A stretch of DNA of 64,000 bases, from the NCBI GenBank assembly GCA_900541985.1, contig UQLX01000009.1:13263-77262 (forward strand). Direction: 5' to 3'. A program made the translations under genes and the position numbers. The DNA comes from an uncultured Blautia sp. (lineage in GTDB: Bacteria; Bacillota; Clostridia; Lachnospirales; Lachnospiraceae). Numbering within the stretch: the first letter of the stretch is position 1; the number at the start of each line of letters is the position of its first letter. A model generated the notes under the pieces. It was not told the origin of the DNA and did no database searches. It saw only the letters and a program-made list of their open reading frames with translations. Below are positions 1-7,764 of this stretch, one piece after another.

Positions 1-361
1 CAACCTTTGTCACAAGCTGGATCGTCTCCACGCAAAGGCTCAGGCAAAATCCGGACAACACGATCAGGAATCCGCTGCGCCATCTCCGGCTGATGACCGG
101 CAGAATAAACCCGAAGGGAATGAATCCGATCACATTCCCGAAAACATTCAAAAAAAAGGCAGACAGACCAACCTGTCCCCTGTAAATCCAAAATCTCCGG
201 ATTTCTGCAAAGGGGCTCAGATTATATCTGTATATGCTTTCTTCACCTGTCATTCGTCCATATCCTTCCGAAAAAAACAGGACATAAATTAACAGAAGCA
301 CATATACGATAAAAAGCAGGATGCCTATCTGCCTGATCTTACGTTTTGTTTTTTTATTCAA
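1..361 (-). CDS. VanZ-like family membrane protein (3' end beyond window)
   Basis: The reading frame opens at a TTG at 361 and runs off the left edge, giving about 120 residues. An in-frame TGA four codons upstream leaves TTG as the only plausible start. A short basic N-terminus is followed by a membrane segment (GILLFIVYVLLLIYVLFF), then the VanZ hallmark NVFGNVIGFIPFGF at about residues 84-97 and a second hydrophobic segment ending in ETIQLVTKV, where VanZ proteins carry conserved acidic/Gln residues. VanZ-domain proteins are small polytopic membrane proteins. The namesake gives low-level teicoplanin resistance, but most family members have no known role. It follows the 50-residue peptide gene by 9 bases and may be the last gene of the pyrE transcript. 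Family call is firm; function unknown. Confidence 0.8.
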   Translation of the reverse strand, partial: MNKKTKRKIRQIGILLFIVYVLLLIYVLFFSEGYGRMTGEESIYRYNLSPFAEIRRFWIYRGQVGLSAFFLNVFGNVIGFIPFGFILPVISRRWRSGFLIVLSGFCLSLCVETIQLVTKV

Positions 362-370
362 ATTTCCTGC

Positions 371-523
371 TCAGATCAGAATATCTGATCTTCTTTTAAG
401 AAGTCTTGCACCGCCAACGATCATCAGAATGCCGGCTGCAATCCCTGTTACCAGGGTGATAATGCCCACTGCCAGATTGCAGGCTCCTGTTCTTGTCATT
501 GTTTTATAGATTTTTTCGTTCAC
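371..523 (-). CDS. Small single-pass membrane peptide, 50 aa
   Basis: A GTG start at 523 sits 6 bases after a perfect AGGAGG that overlaps the pyrE stop codon. The frame closes with TGA at 371-373. The peptide begins MNEKIYKTMTRTG, has one hydrophobic helix (about residues 16-37, rich in Gly/Ala/Ile), and ends with a basic patch LLKRRSD. That is the layout of a small N-out, C-in membrane peptide. It lies between pyrE and the VanZ-like gene with almost no gap, so co-transcription is likely. I do not recognise a family. The strong ribosome binding site and tight packing support a real gene. Confidence 0.65.
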   Translation of the reverse strand: MNEKIYKTMTRTGACNLAVGIITLVTGIAAGILMIVGGARLLKRRSDILI

Positions 524-533
524 AAAAAACCTC

Positions 534-1214
534 CTATTTTACTCCATACTGACGATAATATTCATCAATAGATGCTTTGATGGCATCATCAATGATCACC
601 TGTCCGTTGATTTCTTTATTATAAAGATATTCCGTTACCTCTGCCATATCTACAATTGCAGCGGTTTCAAACCCATACAGGTCTCTGACTTCGTCAAGAG
701 CACATTTCTCGCCGCCTTTTCCTATTTCCATACGGTTCAAAGATACCATGAGACCTACAATCGTTACGTCTGCAGCACCTTTTACCTTCGGTACGGTTTC
801 TTCCATAGACTTGCCGGAAGTGGTTACGTCTTCGATCATAATAACGCGGTCTCCGTCTTTCAGGGTGCTTCCCAGAAAGCTGCCCTTATCTGCACCATGG
901 TCTTTTTCTTCCTTACGGTCAGAACAGTAACGAACTTCCTTTCCATAAAGCTCACTGTAGGCAATGGCAGTCACAACGCTTAACGGGATTCCCTTGTAAG
1001 CCGGTCCGAACAGCACGTCAAAATCATCACCGTACCTGTCGTGGATGGCCTTTGCATAATACTCACCAAGCTTTTTCAGCTGAGAACCGGTCACATAACC
1101 GCCGGCATTCATAAAGAAAGGGGATTTCCTTCCGCTCTTCAGTGTGAACTCACCAAATTTGAGCACCTTACTGTCAACCATAAATCGAATAAATTCCTGC
1201 TTATACTGTTCCAT
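534..1214 (-). CDS. pyrE: Orotate phosphoribosyltransferase
   Basis: The 226-residue protein joins orotate to PRPP to make orotidine monophosphate, the fifth step of de novo pyrimidine synthesis. The PRPP-binding loop is visible as VIMIEDVTTSGKS (about residues 124-136), and the upstream VLFGPAYKGIPL motif (about 67-78) is typical of PyrE. Length matches the family. The ATG at 1214 follows a GGAGG ribosome binding site 8 bases upstream. It sits on the same strand as pyrF, pyrK and pyrD but is separated from pyrD by a MATE exporter gene and a terminator-like hairpin, so it may not be strictly co-transcribed with them. No PyrR-type attenuator is evident in front of it. Confidence 0.97.
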   Translation of the reverse strand: MEQYKQEFIRFMVDSKVLKFGEFTLKSGRKSPFFMNAGGYVTGSQLKKLGEYYAKAIHDRYGDDFDVLFGPAYKGIPLSVVTAIAYSELYGKEVRYCSDRKEEKDHGADKGSFLGSTLKDGDRVIMIEDVTTSGKSMEETVPKVKGAADVTIVGLMVSLNRMEIGKGGEKCALDEVRDLYGFETAAIVDMAEVTEYLYNKEINGQVIIDDAIKASIDEYYRQYGVK

Positions 1215-1299
1215 ATTCTTTAACCTCCGTATTTACGGGCAAGCCCTTTTCATTTTCTTAATTTTACTGTTTTCATTCTATCACACTCACTGTATTTTT

Positions 1300-2670
1300 T
1301 CAATGAATGGATTCGGATTGCGCCAGCTCATACTTTTTATGTTTTTTCATCACATAATAGTAGTATGGGATAAGAGGAATCAGGGCTGCGATCCACGCCA
1401 TGGGATCTGCCAGACAAACTCCTGCAAAGCTTGTTTTCCCTGCCACAAAGAACACAATAGCCGCTCTTGCCACCAGTTCAAACACACCGCCCAGCATAGG
1501 AACCAGTCCATATCCCATTCCCTGAAGCGCATTTCGAAAAAGAAAAATAGTACACAGAAACGGATATGCCCAGAACACTGTCTTGAAGTAGGTAACAGAT
1601 ACTGCGATCACTTCCGTTTCCGAAGGACTGATAAAAAGGTAAGTAAAATATTTTCCAAAAAAATACATCAATGCCATCTCAATCGCGCTCCATGCCAGAA
1701 GCATAATCCAGGAATACCGGACGCCTTCCCGAACACGATCCATACGGCCAGCTCCGCGGTTCTGTCCTACATAGGTCGCTATAGTCGCCCCCATGGAAAC
1801 CGCAACCATGGTAATGATATTCTGGATCTTTCCGGCAGCGGAAAAGCCTGCCATATAAACTGCGCCATAAACATTTACCGCTCCCTGAACAATGATCGTT
1901 CCGATAGCTGTAATGGAAAACTGCAGTGCCATGGGAATACCCAAGGCCATCAGTTTGCCAAAGCTCCCCTTTCTAAGTTCAAAGTTCTTTTTCTCCAGAT
2001 GAAGGATCGGATATTTTTTCACAATATAGATCAGACAACATATGGCTGAAATCGCCTGCGCGATCACAGTGGCATAAGCGCATCCTTCCACTCCCATTCC
2101 AAAGTATCTGATCAGAACCACATCCAGGATTACGTTGATCGTTGCAGAGATGATCAAAAAATACAATGGTGATTTTGAATCGCCCAAAGCACGAAGGAAA
2201 GCCGCCAGAGAATTATATGCGGCAGTGACGATCAGTCCCGCATAAATGATTCCCATATAAGACATCACATCTCCCATCAGATCCTCCGGAGAATTCATCA
2301 GTCTCAGAATCGGCTCATTCAAAATCAAAAGTCCCACTGTCATTACTACGGTAAATCCAAGCATCAGATAAATCGACATAGCCACATAATGGCGCATATC
2401 GTCATATTTTTTTGCCCCGAACATCTGTGAGACAATGATCGCAAATCCACTGCTGAGACCATTGAGCCAGCCGGTCACAAAAAACATCAGAGATCCGGTA
2501 CTTCCAATGGCTGCCAGAGCATCCACGCCAATAAACTGGCCTGCCACAATGGAATCTGCAATATTATAAAATTGCTGAAATACGTTTCCCAGAAACATAG
2601 GAATCATAAACCAGATGATCAGCTTCACCGGATTTCCCACAGTCATATCACTTGTTCTGTCTTTTTTCAT
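1300..2670 (-). CDS. MATE family efflux transporter
   Basis: A 456-residue polytopic protein with the usual twelve-helix layout of multidrug and toxic compound extrusion carriers in two similar halves. Opening residues DMTVGNPVKLIIWFMIPMF and the following NVFQQFYNIADSIVAGQF are family hallmarks. MATE proteins expel cationic or other compounds in exchange for Na+ or H+; the substrate cannot be inferred. The ATG at 2670 follows GGGGAG by 7 bases. It lies between pyrD and pyrE, an unusual position, preceded by a terminator-like hairpin after pyrD. Two other MATE genes occur in this window (49810 and 57764). Confidence 0.93.
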   Translation of the reverse strand: MKKDRTSDMTVGNPVKLIIWFMIPMFLGNVFQQFYNIADSIVAGQFIGVDALAAIGSTGSLMFFVTGWLNGLSSGFAIIVSQMFGAKKYDDMRHYVAMSIYLMLGFTVVMTVGLLILNEPILRLMNSPEDLMGDVMSYMGIIYAGLIVTAAYNSLAAFLRALGDSKSPLYFLIISATINVILDVVLIRYFGMGVEGCAYATVIAQAISAICCLIYIVKKYPILHLEKKNFELRKGSFGKLMALGIPMALQFSITAIGTIIVQGAVNVYGAVYMAGFSAAGKIQNIITMVAVSMGATIATYVGQNRGAGRMDRVREGVRYSWIMLLAWSAIEMALMYFFGKYFTYLFISPSETEVIAVSVTYFKTVFWAYPFLCTIFLFRNALQGMGYGLVPMLGGVFELVARAAIVFFVAGKTSFAGVCLADPMAWIAALIPLIPYYYYVMKKHKKYELAQSESIH

Positions 2671-2689
2671 TCATTTCTCCCCAAAAAAA

Positions 2690-2743
2690 GGGTCCGCTGT
2701 AATCGCATATCCGGATTCATCCGAATCAGCTTACAGCAGCCCC
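2690..2743 (-). terminator. Terminator-like hairpin between pyrD and the MATE gene
   Basis: On the minus strand, 15 bases past the pyrD stop, a GC-rich arm containing GCTGTAA (2731-2737) pairs with TTACAGC (2696-2702). Flanking GGG/CCC can extend the stem, and a second small stem (ATTCGGAT/ATCCGGAT) lies within the loop. Seven T residues follow. This fits an intrinsic terminator that would at least reduce read-through from pyrFKD into the MATE gene and pyrE. Confidence 0.65.
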
Positions 2744-2758
2744 TTATCAATTTAAAAA

Positions 2759-3664
2759 TCATTTTACAGCTCCGATCAGCTCAGAGATATCCTCCACATG
2801 CTGACGTCGCATAAACTCCTCAATTCCTGCCACCACTTCTTCTGTCGCATAAGGGTTGAAGAAATTGGCAGTTCCTACCGACACTGCAGTCGCACCTGCC
2901 ATTAAAAATTCAAGCGCATCTTCTGCGGTTGCAATACCTCCCATTCCAATAATCGGAAGTTTTACAGCCTGAGCCACCTGATACACCATTCGCACTGCTA
3001 CAGGTTTTACTGCCGGGCCGGACATTCCTCCTGTCTTATTCGCCAGCGCAAACGTTCTGCGATTAATGTCGATTTTCATTCCTGTAAGGGTATTAATCAG
3101 AGAAAGCACATCTGCACCGCCTGCTTCTGCCGCCTTTGCCATTTCTGTGATATCTGTCACATTTGGGCTTAGTTTCATGATCACAGGCTGTTTTGCATAT
3201 TTTTTTACTTCTTTAGTGATTGCTTCCAGCGCTTTGGGATCCTGGCCGAAAGCAATTCCTCCTTCTTTTACATTCGGGCAGGATACATTGATCTCCAGGA
3301 GATCTACAGGCTCATTACCCAGACGCTCTACCACCTCACAGTAATCTTCTGTTGTTTTTCCGCAGACATTTACAATGATTCTGGTATCATATTTTTTCAA
3401 AAAAGGAATATCTCTTTCGCAAAAAACATCAATTCCCGGATTTTGAAGTCCAATGGCATTCAGCATACCACTGGAAGTTTCTGCAATCCTGGGGGTGGGA
3501 TTTCCCGGCCACGGCACATTCGCCACGCCTTTGGTCACTACAGCGCCCAGTTTATTCAAATCCACGAATTCACTGTATTCTTCCCCTGAGCCAAAAGTCC
3601 CGGAGGCTGTCATTACAGGATTTTTCAGTTCTACGCCTGCAAGATTAACGGCTGTTTTTATCAT
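2759..3664 (-). CDS. pyrD: Dihydroorotate dehydrogenase B, catalytic subunit
   Basis: The 301-residue FMN protein oxidises dihydroorotate to orotate in the cytosol. It is the class 1B type: INVSCPNVKEGG (about residues 123-134) holds the catalytic cysteine used by this class, and the N-terminal ASGTFGSGEEY motif binds FMN/substrate. Class 1B enzymes pass electrons to NAD through the PyrK partner, encoded immediately upstream with a 4-base overlap (its stop at 3661, this start at 3664). That overlap implies translational coupling and stoichiometric production. Confidence 0.97.
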   Translation of the reverse strand: MIKTAVNLAGVELKNPVMTASGTFGSGEEYSEFVDLNKLGAVVTKGVANVPWPGNPTPRIAETSSGMLNAIGLQNPGIDVFCERDIPFLKKYDTRIIVNVCGKTTEDYCEVVERLGNEPVDLLEINVSCPNVKEGGIAFGQDPKALEAITKEVKKYAKQPVIMKLSPNVTDITEMAKAAEAGGADVLSLINTLTGMKIDINRRTFALANKTGGMSGPAVKPVAVRMVYQVAQAVKLPIIGMGGIATAEDALEFLMAGATAVSVGTANFFNPYATEEVVAGIEEFMRRQHVEDISELIGAVK

Positions 3665-4443
3665 AATTCCACCTCCGTACTCAGAAATACCGGGCCATCT
3701 TTACAGATTCTCTTGTTATGTACATGAGAATGGCTATCCACTTCTTTTGATTTACATACGCATGCCAGGCAGGCTCCTACGCCGCACGCCATACGTTCTT
3801 CCATGGAAATCCAGCATAGAATATTCTTTTCCTCCGCAAATGTTTTGATAGCACGGAGCATAGGTGTAGGACCGCAGGCAAAGATCACATCCGCCTCCAG
3901 GGCATTTTCCCGGATAGCATCCATAACATTCCCCTTTGTTCCGGCGCTTCCGTCCTCTGTAGCCACAAACACATTTGCAAAATTTTCAAATTCCTCATTC
4001 AAAAACAATTCGTCTCTGTAGCCGAGAACTGCTGTTTTTTCTGCATGCAGCTCCTTTGCAGTCTGAAGCATAGGAGGAATCCCTATACCGCCGCCCATAA
4101 GGAAAACTCTTTTTCCTTCTGCCTCCTGAAGAGGAAATCCATTTCCAAGCGGTCCAAGAACCTCTACCGGAACCCCTGCATGAAGTCTGGAAAAAGCTTC
4201 CGTTCCTGTATTTTCTCCGGTCACACGATAAACAAGGCGGATTCTTCTGTTTTCCCGGTCGATCTCACAGATACTGATCGGGCGGGGAAGCAGCTTGCTT
4301 CCATCCCGTGTATAAAGAGACAGAAACTGTCCCGGTCTGGCTGCATCGGCCATTTCATCTGCCTGAAGCCACATACTGTAAATGTCCCTGCCAATTTCTT
4401 CCTGACTTACGATCTTTAAGCTTTTTTTTGTTTTTTCGCTCAT
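3661..4443 (-). CDS. pyrK: Dihydroorotate dehydrogenase B, FAD/[2Fe-2S] electron-transfer subunit
   Basis: The 260-residue PyrK partner carries electrons from PyrD to NAD+. An N-terminal FAD domain (PRPISICEID at about residues 54-63) is followed by an NAD domain with GGGIGIPPM (about 119-127) and a C-terminal cysteine cluster, CGVGACLACVCKS plus a later Cys (about 217-245), that binds the [2Fe-2S] centre. Domain order and length match the ferredoxin-reductase-like PyrK family. It overlaps pyrD by 4 bases and lies 30 bases after pyrF, so pyrF-pyrK-pyrD are one transcription unit. Confidence 0.96.
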   Translation of the reverse strand: MSEKTKKSLKIVSQEEIGRDIYSMWLQADEMADAARPGQFLSLYTRDGSKLLPRPISICEIDRENRRIRLVYRVTGENTGTEAFSRLHAGVPVEVLGPLGNGFPLQEAEGKRVFLMGGGIGIPPMLQTAKELHAEKTAVLGYRDELFLNEEFENFANVFVATEDGSAGTKGNVMDAIRENALEADVIFACGPTPMLRAIKTFAEEKNILCWISMEERMACGVGACLACVCKSKEVDSHSHVHNKRICKDGPVFLSTEVEL

Positions 4444-4473
4444 ATATCTCCTCCTGAATCTGCCTGGCCCCGA

Positions 4474-5403
4474 TTATTTCTGTCCGGACAGAGCGCCGCT
4501 GATATCTTCAATCATATCTTTTACTGCCTGTCTGGACGCATCTGCGTAATTCTCTTCACCAAATTTTGCATAAGCTTCCTGTTTATAAGCTGCGATAATA
4601 CCTCTGGAGGAGTTTACGATCGCGCCAAGTCCGTCTTCATTAAAGAAGTGAACGAGATCCTTTCCTTTTCCGCCCTGTGCGCCATATCCCGGAACAAGGA
4701 TAAATGTTTTTGGCATCAGTTTACGGAGAACCTTACCCATTTCCGGATAGGTCGCGCCTACAACAGCACCCACATAACTGTAGGTGTCTCCCATATGCTC
4801 TTCGCCCCACTGTGCAACTTTCTCACCAACCCACTCATAAAGAGGACGTCCGTCAATGATACGGTCCTGGAATTCTCCACTGGACGGATTCGATGTTTTT
4901 ACAAGAATAAAAAGTCCTTTGTTTTCTTCTTTGCATACGTCGATGAAAGGCTTCACACCATCTGTGCCAAGATAAGGATTCACGGTAGCAAAGTCCTCAT
5001 CAAAGCCCGCATAACGTTTGGTTCCTACCTGAACATATCCCAGATGCCCCACTGCGTATGCGGCAGAAGTAGAACCGATATCTCCCCTCTTAATGTCTCC
5101 GATCACAACAAGATCTTTGGATTTACAATAATCAACAGTCTTTTTATATGCCATAAGTCCCGGAATACCAAACTGCTCGTACATGGCAATCTGGGGCTTC
5201 ACTGCCGGGATCAGGTCACAGGTAGCGTCCACAATGCCTTTATTAAACTGCCAGATTGCCTCCGCAGCACCTTCCAGTGTTTCTCCAAATTCTGCAAATG
5301 CCTGATCCTGAATATGCTTTGGAATATAATTGAGCATCGGATCAAGTCCCACAACGATTGGCGCATTTGTTTTTTTAATTTTTTCCACAAGTTTATTGAT
5401 CAT
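4474..5403 (-). CDS. pyrF: Orotidine 5'-phosphate decarboxylase (type 2)
   Basis: The enzyme decarboxylates OMP to UMP, the last step of the pathway. The catalytic Lys-Asp array is seen in VVIGDIKRGDIGST, and PIVVGLDPML opens the barrel. At 309 residues it is the longer type-2 subfamily, not the ~240-residue E. coli type. I place the start at the ATG at 5403 because AGGAGGAAAG lies directly before it; a longer frame (to 5448) would put that site inside the gene. It heads the pyrF-pyrK-pyrD unit. No PyrR-binding attenuator is evident in the short upstream stretch. Confidence 0.96.
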   Translation of the reverse strand: MINKLVEKIKKTNAPIVVGLDPMLNYIPKHIQDQAFAEFGETLEGAAEAIWQFNKGIVDATCDLIPAVKPQIAMYEQFGIPGLMAYKKTVDYCKSKDLVVIGDIKRGDIGSTSAAYAVGHLGYVQVGTKRYAGFDEDFATVNPYLGTDGVKPFIDVCKEENKGLFILVKTSNPSSGEFQDRIIDGRPLYEWVGEKVAQWGEEHMGDTYSYVGAVVGATYPEMGKVLRKLMPKTFILVPGYGAQGGKGKDLVHFFNEDGLGAIVNSSRGIIAAYKQEAYAKFGEENYADASRQAVKDMIEDISGALSGQK

Positions 5404-5513
5404 GAAACTTTCCTCCTGATTTTTCACATACTTAATCCTATAATACACGAAATATCTTATTAAATAAAGTATTTTTTACATGTTTTCTTTTTTTACAAAC
5501 ATTAAGATTAACC

Positions 5514-5542
5514 TTGACAATTTAAAGTCTGGGCTATATAAT
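5514..5542 (+). promoter_or_regulatory. Promoter of the cold-shock gene
   Basis: Consensus TTGACA (5514-5519), a 17-base spacer, and consensus TATAAT (5537-5542): a near-ideal vegetative promoter. Transcription would begin near 5549, leaving a leader of about 130 bases before the ATG at 5678, as is common for cold-shock genes. Confidence 0.85.
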
Positions 5543-5570
5543 CAAATCACAATCTACATTATTAATATAA

Positions 5571-5633
5571 AATCACTAGTTTTTAGAGATTATATATTAC
5601 ATGATATAGTCTGTAAAATCTGGTGATTTTTTT
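5571..5633 (+). promoter_or_regulatory. Long hairpin with T-tract in the cold-shock leader
   Basis: AATCACTAG (5571-5579) pairs with CTGGTGATT (5620-5628). The intervening bases continue as TTTTA/TAAAA and GATTATAT/ATATAGTC around an 8-base loop, giving about 23 pairs with two mismatches. Seven T residues (5627-5633) follow. The shape is that of an intrinsic terminator or a temperature-sensitive leader, upstream of the ribosome binding site at about 5665. Function is inferred. Confidence 0.65.
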
Positions 5634-5677
5634 CGTCAGATGGACATTTAACTTTTTATTTCTATGGAGGTAACATC

Positions 5678-5878
5678 ATGAACAAGGGGACTGTAAAATG
5701 GTTCAACGCAGAAAAAGGCTATGGCTTCATCACAGGTGAGGATGGCGCTGACGTATTCGTACATTTTTCTGCAATCAACGGCGAAGGTTTCAAATCTCTC
5801 GATGAGGGACAGGCCGTAACTTATGATCTGACAGAAGGCGCTCGCGGAATGCAGGCAGCTAATGTTACAAAATTATAA
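5678..5878 (+). CDS. csp: Cold-shock protein
   Basis: A 66-residue single cold-shock domain that binds single-stranded RNA/DNA and melts RNA structure. Both RNA-binding motifs are present: KGYGFI (RNP1, residues 14-19) and VFVHF (RNP2, 27-31). The start KGTVKWFN is classic. The ATG follows GGAGG by 8 bases. Monocistronic: strong promoter, structured ~130-base leader, and a terminator at 5899-5922. Cold-shock mRNAs are usually controlled through such leaders. Which paralogue (CspA/B/C/D) it is cannot be told here. Confidence 0.97.
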   Translation: MNKGTVKWFNAEKGYGFITGEDGADVFVHFSAINGEGFKSLDEGQAVTYDLTEGARGMQAANVTKL

Positions 5879-5898
5879 TAAGTTATTTTGTTCGCAAA

Positions 5899-5922
5899 AA
5901 TCCCCGGCAGCTGCCGGGGATT
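5899..5922. terminator. Bidirectional terminator after csp
   Basis: A perfect 24-base inverted repeat (TCCCCGGCAG against CTGCCGGGGA with AA/TT extensions) sits 20 bases past the csp stop and 18 bases from the stop of the convergent small membrane protein gene. It can serve both strands, although T-tracts are short. Confidence 0.8.
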
Positions 5923-5939
5923 TCCTGATTTCACCTGAA

Positions 5940-6197
5940 TTATTCTGCTGTTGTTTCTGAATTAAGAGTTGAAATATACTCATCCAAAGCTGCTGTATCT
6001 ACAGATGTTTCTGTTACTACGGATGCTTTTTTTTCTTCTACCTTATCATATACGGAATACCCGATCCATGCAACAAGTGCCACACAGACAAGCACGCCGA
6101 CAACCTTTTCCAGCCAGTCATAAAATCTTTCTTTTTTCTGTTCTTTTGTTCGATTGGCTTTTTTCGTTTTATAGTGATCTACTTTTTTCTGACTCAT
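5940..6197 (-). CDS. Small conserved membrane-anchored protein, 85 aa
   Basis: The protein has a very basic N-terminus (KK..KTKKANRTKEQKKER, residues 4-23), one membrane helix (about 33-48, VVGVLVCVALVAWIGYSV) and a short acidic C-terminal tail. The charge pattern predicts cytoplasmic N-terminus and outside C-terminus. The ATG at 6197 follows AAAGGAGA. It has its own unit between csp and the DegV gene. I do not recognise a function. Confidence 0.7.
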   Translation of the reverse strand: MSQKKVDHYKTKKANRTKEQKKERFYDWLEKVVGVLVCVALVAWIGYSVYDKVEEKKASVVTETSVDTAALDEYISTLNSETTAE

Positions 6198-6270
6198 AAC
6201 GGAATCTCCTTTGCTGTACTGTAAATAAGTAGATTTATTATACCACGATGAACAAATTCATGCAATCTTT

Positions 6271-7110
6271 TTAAAGGACTGCAATAATCCCACCGTTATT
6301 TGCATACATAGTGCTCACACCCGCTGTGTCCAGAATCACAACATCCTTTACATTTATCTTTTCAAGAAGTGCATTTTTTAAAAGTTCTGCACGGTCTTTA
6401 CAATTACAATGGGAAATCGCCAGAACTTTCTCTTCACTGTTTTCTGCTTTTTCCACAATATGCTGCACCATTTTAACAAGAGCCTTATTCATTCCTCTTG
6501 CCTGATCCAGCTGACAGATTGTTCCCTCCGGCGTGGATCCCATAACCGGCTTGATCTTAAGAGCACTGGCCACCAGAGATTTCACCTTGCTGAGACGTCC
6601 GTTTTTACGAAGAGTTTCCAGATCATCCAGTACAAAAAACGTATTCTGACCTTCTATATAGGCCTCTACTTTCTTGACGGTCTCGTCAAAGGAAAACCCT
6701 TTTTCTTCACATTCCTGAATTTTCATACCGATCAGGGTTTCGCCTACCGAAGCAGATCTGGAGTTAAAAACATGTACCAGCTTTTCCGGCTGCTCCTCCA
6801 GAAAAAGATTTTTGCCCAGAACTGCACTGTTATAGGAACCGCTGAGTTCTGATGACAGTGTAACTACATAAATATGATCCGCTTCACAATCATATGCCTT
6901 CATATAACGTTCCGGTGAAGGGCAGGCTGATTTCGGACATTCCGGGCTGTCCGCCACTTTTTTGATAAAAGATGACTGATCAAAGGTTTCATCATCAATA
7001 ATCGTTTCTCCACCAACATTAAGAGTCAGCGGTACTGATTCAAAGCTCCGGTCTTTTTTCCATTCCTCCAAAAATTCGCCACAACTATCTATCACAATTT
7101 TATAACTCAA
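6271..7110 (-). CDS. DegV family fatty-acid-binding protein
   Basis: The 279-residue protein matches the DegV fold: the opening YKIVIDSCGEF replaces the common 'IVTDSTADL' strand-turn, followed by the SACPSPERYMKAYD segment and LSSELSGSYNSA (about residues 95-106). These Ser/Thr positions bind a fatty acid carboxylate. DegV proteins act as FakB-type carriers presenting fatty acids to FakA kinase for phospholipid synthesis. No fakA is nearby. The start is a TTG at 7110 with GAGGA 8 bases upstream; no ATG lies near the conserved N-terminus. Confidence 0.9.
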   Translation of the reverse strand: MSYKIVIDSCGEFLEEWKKDRSFESVPLTLNVGGETIIDDETFDQSSFIKKVADSPECPKSACPSPERYMKAYDCEADHIYVVTLSSELSGSYNSAVLGKNLFLEEQPEKLVHVFNSRSASVGETLIGMKIQECEEKGFSFDETVKKVEAYIEGQNTFFVLDDLETLRKNGRLSKVKSLVASALKIKPVMGSTPEGTICQLDQARGMNKALVKMVQHIVEKAENSEEKVLAISHCNCKDRAELLKNALLEKINVKDVVILDTAGVSTMYANNGGIIAVL

Positions 7111-7259
7111 CTATCTCGTCCTCTTTTCCATAATAAGTAGTTTTAAATACCACATTTATATTAACATATCACCCTTAATTTGAAAAGTCTTTTTGCAAAA
7201 ACTCTGTTCTTTTTTTTATTTCTGATTTATAATATAAAAAATACTAAAGGAGCAAGATT

Positions 7260-7760
7260 ATGCTAGCACTTAAAATCAATGATGTCAAAGGTATGATGAA
7301 CCAGCTTCTGATCGGCAGCACCTTTGATTTGTTTCCAGTCTCGGAAACCTCTGTTACTACTTTTAATACATTTACTATTGACGGCAGGATCAACAAAGAG
7401 TTTTTTGACACGGACATACAGGATATGCTGACCCAAAACGGCGCTGTTTATTCTCTGTGGAAAGAAATTAAACCTTTTTGTTTTTCAATTATCCGCGGGA
7501 AACGGACACCTCTGCAGTTTAAGATTATTTTTCAGTTTTCTCCTGAACAGGCCTCTCTTTTAAGCCCGGCAGATACAGACCGGAAACCTTCTGATATCAG
7601 CGGTTTTTTTCTCAACCTGCAATACAAAAACAACTTGCTTTTATGTACGACAGGTGTTTTTCAGAAATTTTTTTCTCTCGAAAAAACAGCCGAACAACAA
7701 TGGGATTCTGCTGTCCGACTGTTTCTTCAAAGCCACAACATTGATTATGATCTTGTATGA
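7260..7760 (+). CDS. Uncharacterised protein, 166 aa (DUF5721-like)
   Basis: A cytoplasmic protein without signal peptide or membrane segments. It begins MLALKINDVKGMMNQLL, with a central WKEIKPFCFSIIRGKRTPLQFKIIF stretch of alternating polar/hydrophobic residues suggesting beta strands. It resembles a family of unknown function common in Lachnospiraceae (DUF5721 by memory). The ATG follows AAGGAG by 8 bases, with a TATAAT-like box about 30 bases upstream. Its stop lies 4 bases from the stop of the convergent Spo0A-domain gene. Confidence 0.65.
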   Translation: MLALKINDVKGMMNQLLIGSTFDLFPVSETSVTTFNTFTIDGRINKEFFDTDIQDMLTQNGAVYSLWKEIKPFCFSIIRGKRTPLQFKIIFQFSPEQASLLSPADTDRKPSDISGFFLNLQYKNNLLLCTTGVFQKFFSLEKTAEQQWDSAVRLFLQSHNIDYDLV

Positions 7761-7764
7761 TTTT

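Noticed and set aside
5404..5513. PyrR-type attenuator before pyrF
   Set aside because: The leader is short and AT-rich, without the anti-antiterminator consensus or a terminator stem.
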